This document shows, one piece after another, positions 8,382 through 16,120 of a DNA stretch of 49,346 nucleotides. This DNA is from Nioella sediminis (GTDB taxonomy: Bacteria; Pseudomonadota; Alphaproteobacteria; Rhodobacterales; Rhodobacteraceae). Within the stretch, counting starts at the first letter, position 1. Every line of letters starts with the position of its first letter. The stretch lies in NCBI RefSeq assembly GCF_001879695.1, contig NZ_MNBL01000006.1:1-49346 (forward strand). The letters are read 5' to 3'. Below the pieces are notes generated by a model, which saw nothing but the letters and a program-made list of their open reading frames with translations, was not told the origin of the DNA and ran no database searches. Position numbers and translations under genes: made by a program.

Positions 8382-9512
8382 ATGACCAGATTTCCCATGC
8401 TCGCCCTGGGCCTGACCCTGCCGCTTCTGGCGGCCTGCAACACGCCGGGTGGCTTCGACTTCGATTTCCGAAACAACGGCATCAACGCCGCCGCGCCCGT
8501 CCGCGAGGCGGCCACCGCCGCCCGCCCTGAACCCGATCAGTTCGGGCTGATCACCTACCCCACCTATCAGGTGGTCGTCGCCAACCGGGGCGACAGCCTG
8601 AGCACGGTGGCCAACCGGATCGGCATGGATGCCGGCGAACTGGCGCGCTTCAATGGCCGCAACGAGACCGACATCCTGCGCGATGGCGAGGTCTTGGCCC
8701 TGCCCCGCCGGATCACCCCGCCGGGGGCGTCCGCCAGCACCACCGATATCACCTCCATCGCCTCGGCGGCTATCGACCGGGCGGATGCGGATGCACCGGC
8801 GGCACCTTCTGCGCCCGTGCTGCAGGTTCAGGGCGGGGCCGAACCCGTCCGCCACCGCGTGGCGCGCGGGGAAACCGCCTATTCCGTCTCGCGGCTTTAT
8901 GGCGTGTCTGTGCGGTCGCTTGCGGATTGGAACGGGCTGGGGCCGGAACTGACAGTGCGCGAGGGCCAGTTCCTGATCATCCCGATCGTGCTGGAAGAGG
9001 CATCGGACTCCCCTGACGGCAATAGCCCCGGCAATTCCACCACGCCGGTGCCGCCATCGGCGTCAGAGCCGCTGCCGGAGGCGATCTCGACCGCGGAACT
9101 GCCCGAGGCCCCGGCATTGGATGCGCCCACCCCGACGCCCGAGGAAACGGCGGCGGCCAATTCGGAACCGCAGATGCAGCGCCCGGTGCCCGGCCAGATC
9201 CTGCGCCCCTACAGCGCCCGGAACGAAGGCATCGACCTGTCTGCCTCTGCCGGAACGCCGGTTCGTGCGGCTGCGGCGGGTGAAGTGGCGGCCATCACCC
9301 GCGACACCGATCAGGTGCCGATCCTGGTGCTGCGCCACCCCGGCAACCTGCTGACGGTCTATGCCAATATCGACAATATTCGCGTGGAACGGGGCGACAC
9401 GGTCTCGCGGGGCCAGACCATTGCGGATGTGGGCGAAGGCGACCCCGCCTTCCTGCATTTCGAGGTTCGGCAAGGGTTCGAGTCAGTCGATCCGACCCCC
9501 TATATCGAATAA
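8382..9512 (+). CDS. LysM/LytM lipoprotein, NlpD-like amidase activator
   Basis: 376 residues from ATG 8382. A GTG at 8376 has better spacing to GAGG and is an alternative. A lipobox LLAAC places the lipidated Cys at residue 19, so it is membrane-anchored in the envelope. Two LysM domains follow (near YQVVVANRGDSLSTVANRIG and HRVARGETAYSVSRLYGVS), then a Pro/Glu-rich linker and a C-terminal LytM/M23 domain. The M23 zinc site is degenerate: the first His is replaced (NEGIDLS), the second-loop His is Asn (VYANI), and only LHFEVR is kept. This fits NlpD/EnvC-type activators of cell-separation amidases rather than an active endopeptidase. The surE-pcm-nlpD order supports that reading. Confidence 0.88.
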   Translation: MTRFPMLALGLTLPLLAACNTPGGFDFDFRNNGINAAAPVREAATAARPEPDQFGLITYPTYQVVVANRGDSLSTVANRIGMDAGELARFNGRNETDILRDGEVLALPRRITPPGASASTTDITSIASAAIDRADADAPAAPSAPVLQVQGGAEPVRHRVARGETAYSVSRLYGVSVRSLADWNGLGPELTVREGQFLIIPIVLEEASDSPDGNSPGNSTTPVPPSASEPLPEAISTAELPEAPALDAPTPTPEETAAANSEPQMQRPVPGQILRPYSARNEGIDLSASAGTPVRAAAAGEVAAITRDTDQVPILVLRHPGNLLTVYANIDNIRVERGDTVSRGQTIADVGEGDPAFLHFEVRQGFESVDPTPYIE

Positions 9513-9513
9513 C

Positions 9514-9549
9514 GAAAACGGGCACCCACTGGGTGCCGTTTTCTTTTTC
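9514..9549. terminator. Strong bidirectional intrinsic terminator
   Basis: The stem GGCACCC (9521-9527), loop ACT, and GGGTGCC (9531-9537) is extended by AAAAC/GTTTT and followed by a T-rich tail (gttttctttttc). On the other strand the stem is also followed by CGTTTTCG. It separates the plus-strand serS-LytM run from the convergent DUF815-tat block. Confidence 0.92.
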
Positions 9550-9565
9550 GGTCAGTGGGTTGCGA

Positions 9566-10408
9566 TCAGATCCTGACGCCCCTGCGTCCGGCCAGATCGG
9601 TGAAATACTGCCACGCCACCCGGCCCGACCGCGCGCCGCGCGTGGCCTGCCATTCGATGGCCTCGGCGCGCAGGGTTTCATCGTCGATCTCGACCCCATA
9701 CGCGTCGCAATAGCCCCGGATCATCGCCAGATAGGCATCCTGATCGCAAGGATGGAAGCCAAGCCACAGACCGAAGCGGTCCGACAGCGACACCTTTTCC
9801 TCTACCGCCTCGGACGGATTGATGGCGCTGGAACGTTCATTCTCGATCATATCGCGCGGCATCAGGTGGCGGCGGTTCGACGTGGCGTAGAAGATCACGT
9901 TGTCGGGCCGCCCCTCGACCCCGCCATCCAGCACCGCCTTGAGCGACTTATAGTGCTGGTCGTCATGGCTGAAGCTGAGGTCATCGCAAAAGAGAATGAT
10001 CCGCACGGGTGCCTTGCGCAGAATGGCCAGCAAGCGCCCGATCGACGGCAGGTCTTCGCGCTGCACCTCGACCAGTTTCAGATCCGGGAAATTCGCTTCA
10101 ATCGCACCGTGCACCGCCTTGACGAGAGAGGATTTTCCCATCCCCCGAGACCCCCAGAGAAGGGCGTTATTGGCGGGCAGACCATCTGCGAACTGGCGGG
10201 TGTTTTCCATCAGGATATCGCGCGCCCGGTTGATCCCAAGAAGCAACGAGAGATCCACGCGGTTGACGGTCTCGACCGGGTCCAGCCGATCCGGGTCGGC
10301 GTGCCAGACAAAGGCGGTCGCGGCGGACCAGTCCGGCGCTGCGGCGGGCGCGGGGCGCAGACGTTCCAGCGCCTCGGCGATCCGTTTCAGGTCGCCGTTA
10401 TCGCTCAT
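9566..10408 (-). CDS. DUF815 family AAA-type ATPase
   Basis: 280 residues. The central P-loop is LLWGSRGMGKSSLVKA (Walker A, 86-93) and Walker B is RIILFCDDLSF (136-143). A sensor-like FYATSNRRHLMPRDM and the conserved EEKVSLSDRFGLWLGF follow, all typical of DUF815 proteins. They resemble DnaC/AAA-type ATPases but have no established substrate. It is the last gene of the tatA-tatB-tatC-DUF815 block. Its ATG overlaps the tatC stop by four bases, implying coupled translation and perhaps a role in the envelope or export, which is inference only. Confidence 0.85.
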   Translation of the reverse strand: MSDNGDLKRIAEALERLRPAPAAAPDWSAATAFVWHADPDRLDPVETVNRVDLSLLLGINRARDILMENTRQFADGLPANNALLWGSRGMGKSSLVKAVHGAIEANFPDLKLVEVQREDLPSIGRLLAILRKAPVRIILFCDDLSFSHDDQHYKSLKAVLDGGVEGRPDNVIFYATSNRRHLMPRDMIENERSSAINPSEAVEEKVSLSDRFGLWLGFHPCDQDAYLAMIRGYCDAYGVEIDDETLRAEAIEWQATRGARSGRVAWQYFTDLAGRRGVRI

Positions 10409-11310
10409 TTCGAGCTATCCTCGGCTTCAGTTTCGGCAGAGGTGTCGGCCTCCTCCTCCTCATCGTCCACCCAAAGCCCCTCGGCCCGCAGGTCCTTCTC
10501 GCGCTTACGCTCCACCAGCTTCACCAACTGGATCGAGATCTCATAAAGCCCGTAGACAACGACAAAGAGAATGAGCTGCGTGATGACATCGGGCGGCGTC
10601 ACGAGTGCGGCCAGAACCAGAATTCCCACCACAGCATATTTCCGAACGTTTCCAAGCCCTTCGGCCGAGACCAGCCCGGCCTTGCCCATCAGGGTCAGCA
10701 GCACTGGCAGCTGGAAACAGATGCCGAAGGCGAAGATGAACTTCAGCTCCAGATCGAGCGATTCCTTGACCGAGCCCAGGAAGATGGTCTGCAACTCTTC
10801 GTTCGAGCCGGGTTCGACGCCGGATTCCATCCCCGTGATCAGCGAGGTCAGCGCCGGGATCACGTCGGAAAACCCGATGAAGAACCGCATCGCCAGCGGC
10901 GTCACCACGAAATGGGCGAAGGCCGCACCTGCGAGGAACAACAGGGGCGAGGCAATCAGGAAGGGAAGAAATGCATTCTTTTCCGTCTTGTAGAGCCCCG
11001 GCGCCACGAAACGCCACATCTGGTAGGCAATGACCGGGAAGGCCAGGCCAAAGCCCACGACGACCGACACCCGGATCAGGGTAAAGAATTTTTCCTGCGG
11101 GGCCGTGAAGATCAGCCGCGGGTCTTCCCCCCGCTCCAACAGGATCGTGCGGATCGGTTGGAACAGAAATTCCAGGATCGGTTCTGCCACGGTGAAACAG
11201 GCCACCATGGCGATCACGAAGGCCAGCACCGACCAGATCAGGCGGGTCCGAAGCTCTGCCAGATGCTCGATCAGCGGAGCGGAGCTGTCTTCGATCTCGT
11301 CTTTTTTCAT
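10405..11310 (-). CDS. tatC: Sec-independent protein translocase subunit TatC
   Basis: 301 residues with six membrane segments. TatC is the inner-membrane receptor that, with TatB, recognises twin-arginine signal peptides of folded proteins. The N-terminal signature PLIEHLAELRTRLIWSVLAF is present, as is the later LLFLAGAAFAHFVVTPLAMRFF region. The C-terminal tail is unusually long and acidic (EEEEADTSAETEAED), typical of alphaproteobacterial versions. Start and stop both overlap neighbours by four bases (tatB upstream, DUF815 downstream). Confidence 0.96.
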   Translation of the reverse strand: MKKDEIEDSSAPLIEHLAELRTRLIWSVLAFVIAMVACFTVAEPILEFLFQPIRTILLERGEDPRLIFTAPQEKFFTLIRVSVVVGFGLAFPVIAYQMWRFVAPGLYKTEKNAFLPFLIASPLLFLAGAAFAHFVVTPLAMRFFIGFSDVIPALTSLITGMESGVEPGSNEELQTIFLGSVKESLDLELKFIFAFGICFQLPVLLTLMGKAGLVSAEGLGNVRKYAVVGILVLAALVTPPDVITQLILFVVVYGLYEISIQLVKLVERKREKDLRAEGLWVDDEEEEADTSAETEAEDSSK

Positions 11311-11813
11311 GTGTCGGCGGTTCCGGTGCGGGTCTCTGCCGGGGGCGGCAGGTCATCATCTGCGATGGCGGCTGCGTCCTCGGCGGCCTCGGCGGCGGCA
11401 CTGGCGCGTGCGGCGGCCCGTTCCTGAGCGGCAGCAACGCGCGCCTCGGCCTCCTGTCGGCGCTGTTGCGCCAGTTTCTCGGTCTCGGTCAGGGGCCGGT
11501 CGGCTTCTGCCTCGTCATTCAGCGCAGATCCGGCGGCTTTCTTCACCGCCTCCATGCCCATCTTGCGGGGGCTGGTCACCTTGCGCAGGTCGCGGGTGAT
11601 GTCGGTCGCCTTCTTGAGATCCTTGGCCATTTCGTCGAGCCCGGTCTCGCTGGCGGCGGCGTTCATGGTGGTCTGGAACTCGCGTGCCATGCCACGGATG
11701 CGCCCGGTCACCTGACCGAGCGTTCTGAACATCTTGGGAAGGTCCTTGGGCCCCACGACGATCAACGCCACGATGCCCACGACCATCAGTTCCCACATGC
11801 CGATGTCAAACAT
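11307..11813 (-). CDS. tatB: Twin-arginine translocase subunit TatB
   Basis: 168 residues. A single N-terminal membrane helix (MFDIGMWELMVVGIVALIVVGPKDLPKM) carries the TatB hallmark Glu near position 8 and the Gly-Pro-Lys hinge. It is followed by an amphipathic helix and a long charged, Ala/Glu-rich coiled-coil tail (residues about 110-150). It forms the substrate receptor complex with TatC. It lies 41 bases after tatA and overlaps tatC by four bases (ATGA). Confidence 0.95.
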   Translation of the reverse strand: MFDIGMWELMVVGIVALIVVGPKDLPKMFRTLGQVTGRIRGMAREFQTTMNAAASETGLDEMAKDLKKATDITRDLRKVTSPRKMGMEAVKKAAGSALNDEAEADRPLTETEKLAQQRRQEAEARVAAAQERAAARASAAAEAAEDAAAIADDDLPPPAETRTGTADT

Positions 11814-11854
11814 GGCAGTCCCTCAACCCGACTGTGCCGATCCCATGCAGGGGA

Positions 11855-12079
11855 TCAGGCGTTTTCACGATCGCGTTCGGGGGTCACGTCGCGGGCCGCT
11901 TCGCCATCTTCATTGGCCGCGTTCTCGATTTCCTCGGTGCCGTCGCGGACGCCGCGCTTGAATGCGGTGATGCCTTTGCCCACTTCGCCCATGAGGCCCG
12001 CGATCTTGCCACGGCCAAACAGCACGAGGACAACAACCGCGATCAGCAGAAGGCCCGGCAGGCCAATATTGTTGAGCAT
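11855..12079 (-). CDS. tatA: Twin-arginine translocase subunit TatA
   Basis: 74 residues. A short hydrophobic N-terminal helix ([21 protein letters not shown]) with the conserved Phe-Gly hinge is followed by the amphipathic helix [17 protein letters not shown] and an acidic tail. TatA oligomerises to form the transient passage for folded substrates. It is the first gene of the minus-strand tatABC-DUF815 operon. The 142 bases upstream separate it from the ABC ATPase gene and probably hold its promoter. Confidence 0.95.
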   Translation of the reverse strand: MLNNIGLPGLLLIAVVVLVLFGRGKIAGLMGEVGKGITAFKRGVRDGTEEIENAANEDGEAARDVTPERDRENA

Positions 12080-12221
12080 GTCAGTCTCCCTTGTCCGGGG
12101 CGGTCATGACCCGCCTCCGTGAGTGTCACCGCATATACCTATGGATTCTGCGGGCCGGATCAAAGCCCCAATCTGTCACATGCAGGCAGAAAACAGCCGA
12201 AAGATGCGGCAATCGCCCGGA

Positions 12222-13316
12222 TCACTTGGCAAAAACAAAACAACGGTCACGCCGGATCGTCAGCCAAAGCGCCATTCCGGGCTTGGGCAGGAAGACCGCG
12301 GGGACCGTTGCCTTGAGGATCTGGTTGTTGAAATCCATGCGGAATTCCACAAGGCTTTCATGCCCCATGAAGCGGGCCCGTTCGACCACGCCGCGCGCAG
12401 GCGCTCCGTCCAGGGGGGTTGGGTTCGGACCGCGTCCGCCCCGATCGAAGTCGATCTTGACGTGTTGCGGGCGGAAGATGATTTCGACCTCGGTGCCATC
12501 AGGGTGACCGGGGGCAAGGAACTGGCCGAAAGCGGTGTCGGTCAAGGCACCCTGAACGGTGCCGGTGATCACGTTGATATCGGAGAAAAACGCCGCGGCA
12601 TCGCGGTCGCAGGGGGCGTTGTAGATGTTATAGGGCGCGCCCTGCTGAACGATCCGCCCGCCACGCATCAGCGCGATCTGGTCGGCCATCCGCATCGCCT
12701 CTTCCGGTTCGTGGGTGACCAGAACGACGGCGGTGCCCTCTTCCTTCAGCAGCTCCAGCGTTTCATCGCGGATGCCGTCGCGCAGGCGGTTGTCGAGCCC
12801 CGAGAAGGGCTCATCCATCAGCATCACGCCGGGACGCGGGGCGAGGGCACGGGCGAGGGCCACGCGCTGCTGTTCGCCGCCCGACAACATGTGCGGGGCC
12901 TTGTCGCCGTAGCCTTTGAGATCGACGCGGGCGAGCAGTTCCTCGACACGTTTGGCCTTGTCGGTTTTCGTGCCGGTCAGACCGAACGCGATATTCTGCG
13001 CCACGCTGAGATGCGGGAACAGCGCGAAGTCCTGAAAGATCAGCCCGACCCCCCGTGCCTCTGGCGGCAGGTGCAATGCGCCATCCGCGAGAACACGTCC
13101 ATCGACGGAAACGCTGCCAGAGCTTTGCCGCTCGATCCCGGCAATGACCCGGAGCGTTGTTGTCTTGCCGCACCCTGATGGCCCGAGCAGGCACATGACT
13201 TCGCCCGGCGCCACCCGCAGCGAGACATCCCGCAAGACCGTCCGCCCCGCGAAATCACAGGACAGGTTCTGAACGGCCAGTCTGGGGGGCTGTTGCACGG
13301 GCGCAATTCCGATCAA
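12222..13316 (-). CDS. FbpC-type ABC transporter ATP-binding protein
   Basis: 364 residues from a TTG start. A GTG at 13298 is also possible and the start is uncertain. It has Walker A GPSGCGKTT (45-53), the Q-loop LIFQDFALFP (about 93-101), the signature LSGGEQQ (144-150), Walker B VMLMDEP (164-170), the H-loop LVTHEPEEA, and a C-terminal TOBE-type regulatory region (about 240-364). This arrangement is that of the CUT1/FbpC class energising uptake of iron(III), putrescine or similar solutes. No permease or binding protein adjoins it, so it is an orphan ATPase and the substrate cannot be stated. The 723-bp GANTC-rich region lies just upstream. Confidence 0.85.
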   Translation of the reverse strand: MIGIAPVQQPPRLAVQNLSCDFAGRTVLRDVSLRVAPGEVMCLLGPSGCGKTTTLRVIAGIERQSSGSVSVDGRVLADGALHLPPEARGVGLIFQDFALFPHLSVAQNIAFGLTGTKTDKAKRVEELLARVDLKGYGDKAPHMLSGGEQQRVALARALAPRPGVMLMDEPFSGLDNRLRDGIRDETLELLKEEGTAVVLVTHEPEEAMRMADQIALMRGGRIVQQGAPYNIYNAPCDRDAAAFFSDINVITGTVQGALTDTAFGQFLAPGHPDGTEVEIIFRPQHVKIDFDRGGRGPNPTPLDGAPARGVVERARFMGHESLVEFRMDFNNQILKATVPAVFLPKPGMALWLTIRRDRCFVFAK

Positions 13317-13453
13317 TTGTCTCGGATTTCGCAGCTATCAGCCCCGCACGCATGTTTCAAGCTCCCGTCAGGCGGGCATGTTGACGCCTTGTCCGGGAAT
13401 GCGTGCTCGATCGGGATTAAGGTATTGTTTCAGCTTCCCCGCATATCATTATG

Positions 13454-14023
13454 GAATCCGGTACTGAATCCAGACTATGCACAGGGTTATCCACAGAAAA
13501 TCAATGGATCGAAACAGCACTCGGCCCTCTCTTTCTGCACGGGACGGCCCTGCTGGCGCTTGCAGGCGGGCGAGAGCCGCTGAAAGGGTCCTATCCTTGG
13601 GATTCCGCCCAAAGAATCCCATTTATGATCAAAAATTTATTCGGATCTCAGGTCAAGAGCTGGCGAGAAGGCACAAAATCACCTCTTCCACGGCAGAATA
13701 TCGTGATTCTGGAATCTTTTTGCTGAGTCAGGCTTTGATTGCACAACTTGAGTCCGTGAATCTGGAATCCATTTTCTGACAGTTTGACCGCCAGAACAAG
13801 CCTACCTGCCCGTATCCTCGGCAAAGACTCGTTGTGGTGTGCTAATTTGAGTCAATTTCACACATACAGGTGATCCACCGAAGACAACCCCGCGCGCCTT
13901 CAGTGTGTCACCAGATTGATCTGTTTGGGAAAGACAAGCCCTCCCGTCTCGCTGAGACGAGAGAAACTTGTTCGGAATCAGGATGTTATAGGCGGAGTCT
14001 CACACGAGACCCTGTCCGGAATC
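13454..14023. promoter_or_regulatory. Cluster of 15 GANTC (CcrM methylation) sites
   Basis: Sites start at 13454, 13466, 13601, 13614, 13705, 13712, 13725, 13750, 13758, 13765, 13826, 13849, 13975, 13995 and 14019. Chance expectation at 60 percent GC is about two in this length. Several come in pairs 7 or 12-13 bases apart. GANTC is the target of the cell-cycle methyltransferase CcrM in alphaproteobacteria. Confidence 0.8.
13475..13495 (+). promoter_or_regulatory. Tandem DnaA boxes
   Basis: TTATCCACA at 13487-13495 is a perfect DnaA-box consensus. CTATGCACA at 13475-13483, twelve bases upstream in the same orientation, differs from TTATNCACA at one base. They lie at the left edge of the GANTC cluster and about 125 bases from the AT-rich patch at 13620-13642. 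Confidence 0.6.
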
Positions 14024-14039
14024 GACGAATTCGACGCCT

Positions 14040-14819
14040 CTACAGCGTCGCATTCGTCGAACCGCCGTCCAGAAGGATGTTCTGACCGACCATATAGCCC
14101 GCGTATTGAGAGCACAGGAACGCACAGGTCGCCCCGAACTCCTCTGCCGTGCCATAGCGCCCGGCCGGGATCGTCGCGGCGCGGCGGTCCATGGCCTCTT
14201 CCAGCGTGATGCCATCCTGTGCAGCGGCCGCCGTATCGAGCGATACGGCCCGGTCGGTCGCATGAATGCCCGGCAGAAGGTTGTTGATGATCACGCCTTT
14301 GCCGGCCACCTGCCGAGACGTCCCCGCAACATAGCCGGTCAGCCCGGCGCGAGCCGAGTTCGACAGGCCCAGAACCGCAATCGGAGCCTTCACGGATTGC
14401 GAGGTGATGTTCACCACCCTGCCCCATCCACGCGCCATCATCCCCGGCATCAGCGCTTTCATCAGGGCAATCGGGGTCAGCATGTTTGCGTCGAGCGCCC
14501 TGATGAAATCCTCACGCTCCCAGTCCTGCCAGCTGCCCGGCGGCGGACCGCCTGCGTTGTTGACGAGAATATCGACGTCACCGGCAGCTGCCAGCACCTT
14601 GGCCCGGCCCTCTTCGGTGGTGATGTCAGCGGCGATAGCGATCACCTCTACCCCATGGGCAGCGCGAATATCCTCTGCCGCCTTTTCCAGCGCCCCAGCC
14701 CCACGCGCGTTCATCACCAGGTTGACGCCATTGGCCGCCAGCATCTCGGCACAGCCACGTCCAAGCCCCTTGGACGAGGCGCAGACCAATGCGCGCTTGC
14801 CAGAAATTCCCAGATCCAT
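14040..14819 (-). CDS. SDR family protein lacking the Tyr-x3-Lys pair
   Basis: 259 residues from ATG 14819 after AAAAGG. An ATG at 14837 is the alternative. The Rossmann nucleotide site is ASSKGLGRG (14-22) and NNAG is at 87-90. The catalytic Ser region NITSQSVKAPIAVL is kept (Ser140). Where classical short-chain dehydrogenases have YxxxK, this protein reads LGLSNSARAGL, giving Ser153 and Arg157. A subgroup annotated as 3-oxoacyl-ACP reductase-like shares this pattern. Nucleotide binding is likely, but ordinary SDR catalysis is doubtful. It is transcribed away from the Hint-domain gene; downstream is the GANTC-rich gap. Confidence 0.85.
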   Translation of the reverse strand: MDLGISGKRALVCASSKGLGRGCAEMLAANGVNLVMNARGAGALEKAAEDIRAAHGVEVIAIAADITTEEGRAKVLAAAGDVDILVNNAGGPPPGSWQDWEREDFIRALDANMLTPIALMKALMPGMMARGWGRVVNITSQSVKAPIAVLGLSNSARAGLTGYVAGTSRQVAGKGVIINNLLPGIHATDRAVSLDTAAAAQDGITLEEAMDRRAATIPAGRYGTAEEFGATCAFLCSQYAGYMVGQNILLDGGSTNATL

Positions 14820-14946
14820 GATCCTTTTCCCCGTCATTCATGTTTCGTTAACCAGTGCCTTACCATGCTGATATCGGCCCTGCCACCTTCTGACCGCTTG
14901 ACGGTTCGCCCTGCTCGGGACTAGCCAAGGCGCAAAGGAATTCGTG

Positions 14947-15945
14947 ATGTCCCGTCGTACCGCCCAGTTCAGCTTTCCCACCTATACCGCCAGCGACCTG
15001 ATCGTGCATTGGGGGGCCAATGAGGGCGATCCGATTGGTGGCCTGCAGGACGTCGTGCCCGGCGACAGCTATCGCCTGTCCCGTGACGCGCAACCGCGGG
15101 CTCTGGCAATCTGGGATGGGCCGGAGGGCACCGAAGTGGCGGACGGCTCCGGCGTCGGGCAACCCGGCGACAAGGTTCTGCTGGAGGTCTGCCACAGCAT
15201 GATGGCCCCCGAAGGCACCTTCGTGGAACTGCTGATCCTGACCGTGACCGGCGACGAAGACACCGCCCGCCATTTCCTGCCACTGGCCCCGATGACCCCG
15301 CGCGGGGAATACGAGCTTGTCGCATCAGAACCCGCATTGGCCGCGCAGCGGCTGGCCGATATCGCCAGCGTCAGTTTCATCGCGGGGACGCGGTTGACGA
15401 TGGCCAATGGGCGGCAGGTGCCGGTGGAGGAGTTGCAGGCGGGCGACCGTTTGCTGACCCGAGATCACGGCCCGCAGGAAGTACGCTGGATCGGCCAACA
15501 GGTGCAGCGGGCCACCGGCGCCCTGGCCCCGATCCGAATCCGGGAAGGCACGCTCAACACCGCCAATGACCTGCGGCTTTTCCCGCATCATCGGCTGTTC
15601 ATCTGGCAGCGCAGCGACGAGCTTGGGACGGGCCGGGCAGAGGTGCTGGTCAAGGCCGCGCATCTGGTCAATGGCGACACGGTGCGGCGCGAGGAAGGGG
15701 GCTTCATCGAAAGCTACCAGATCCTCTTTGGCGCGCATGAGATCATATATGCCGAGGGTGTCGCGGTCGAAAGCCTGCTGGTCACACCCCAGACCCGCGC
15801 CGCCCTGCCCGACGATGTGGAGACCGAACAGACCGATGCCGACCGCCTGCTGGCGGCCGATATCGAGGTCGATGACAAGGCGCTCACAGAGGCCGGGGAC
15901 CCCGCCGAACGCCTGACCCGGGCCAGTCGCGGACAGTCGGATTAG
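14947..15945 (+). CDS. Hint-domain protein
   Basis: 332 residues from ATG 14947, with AAGGA seven bases upstream (a GTG at 14944 is possible). The C-terminal half (about 142-285) is a Hint/hedgehog-intein-like domain: FIAGTRLTMANGRQVPVEEL, AGDRLLTRDHGPQEVRWIG, DLRLFPHHRLFIW and LLFGAHEIIYAEGVAVESL. The N-terminal 120 residues are an uncharacterised beta-rich region. The nucleophilic Cys that starts active Hint domains is Ser here (VSFIAGT). Such proteins are abundant in Rhodobacteraceae and many are exported, but their role is not established. It stands alone between a divergent SDR gene and prfC. Confidence 0.82.
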   Translation: MSRRTAQFSFPTYTASDLIVHWGANEGDPIGGLQDVVPGDSYRLSRDAQPRALAIWDGPEGTEVADGSGVGQPGDKVLLEVCHSMMAPEGTFVELLILTVTGDEDTARHFLPLAPMTPRGEYELVASEPALAAQRLADIASVSFIAGTRLTMANGRQVPVEELQAGDRLLTRDHGPQEVRWIGQQVQRATGALAPIRIREGTLNTANDLRLFPHHRLFIWQRSDELGTGRAEVLVKAAHLVNGDTVRREEGGFIESYQILFGAHEIIYAEGVAVESLLVTPQTRAALPDDVETEQTDADRLLAADIEVDDKALTEAGDPAERLTRASRGQSD

Positions 15946-16120
15946 GCGGGTCCGGTCGTCCTGTGTCTTCGTCGTGCGGCGCAGCCTGTGGGTGGGCAGG
16001 GCCCTGGAAACTCGACCGCCTGTCAAGGACCGGTGATCACGACGGACAACGCCCGAGGGCATTCTGCCCGAGCCCCGGATTTCCTTGCCAATCCGCATGG
16101 CTGCGCCTATACGCGCGGCC

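Larger units (their letters stand above)
13317..14039. other. 723-bp non-coding AT-richer region, origin-like features
   Basis: No credible gene; overlapping short plus-strand frames here lack ribosome binding sites and family resemblance. Sampled lines are about 38-47 percent GC against a GC-rich background. Fifteen GANTC sites lie between 13454 and 14023, including six within 13705-13769. Two adjacent DnaA-box-like sequences lie at 13475-13495, and an AT-only-like patch spans 13620-13642 (atttatgatcaaaaatttat). Small inverted repeats occur at 13599-13620 (GGGATTC/GAATCCC) and 13945-13959 (CGTCTC/GAGACG). The combination resembles a replication origin or another CcrM/DnaA-controlled site. 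Which one it is cannot be settled from the window. Confidence 0.5.

Noticed and set aside
13293-13779. Overlapping short plus-strand frames in the GANTC-rich gap
   Set aside because: Three frames are open at once, no ribosome binding sites, no protein-like composition; treated as non-coding.
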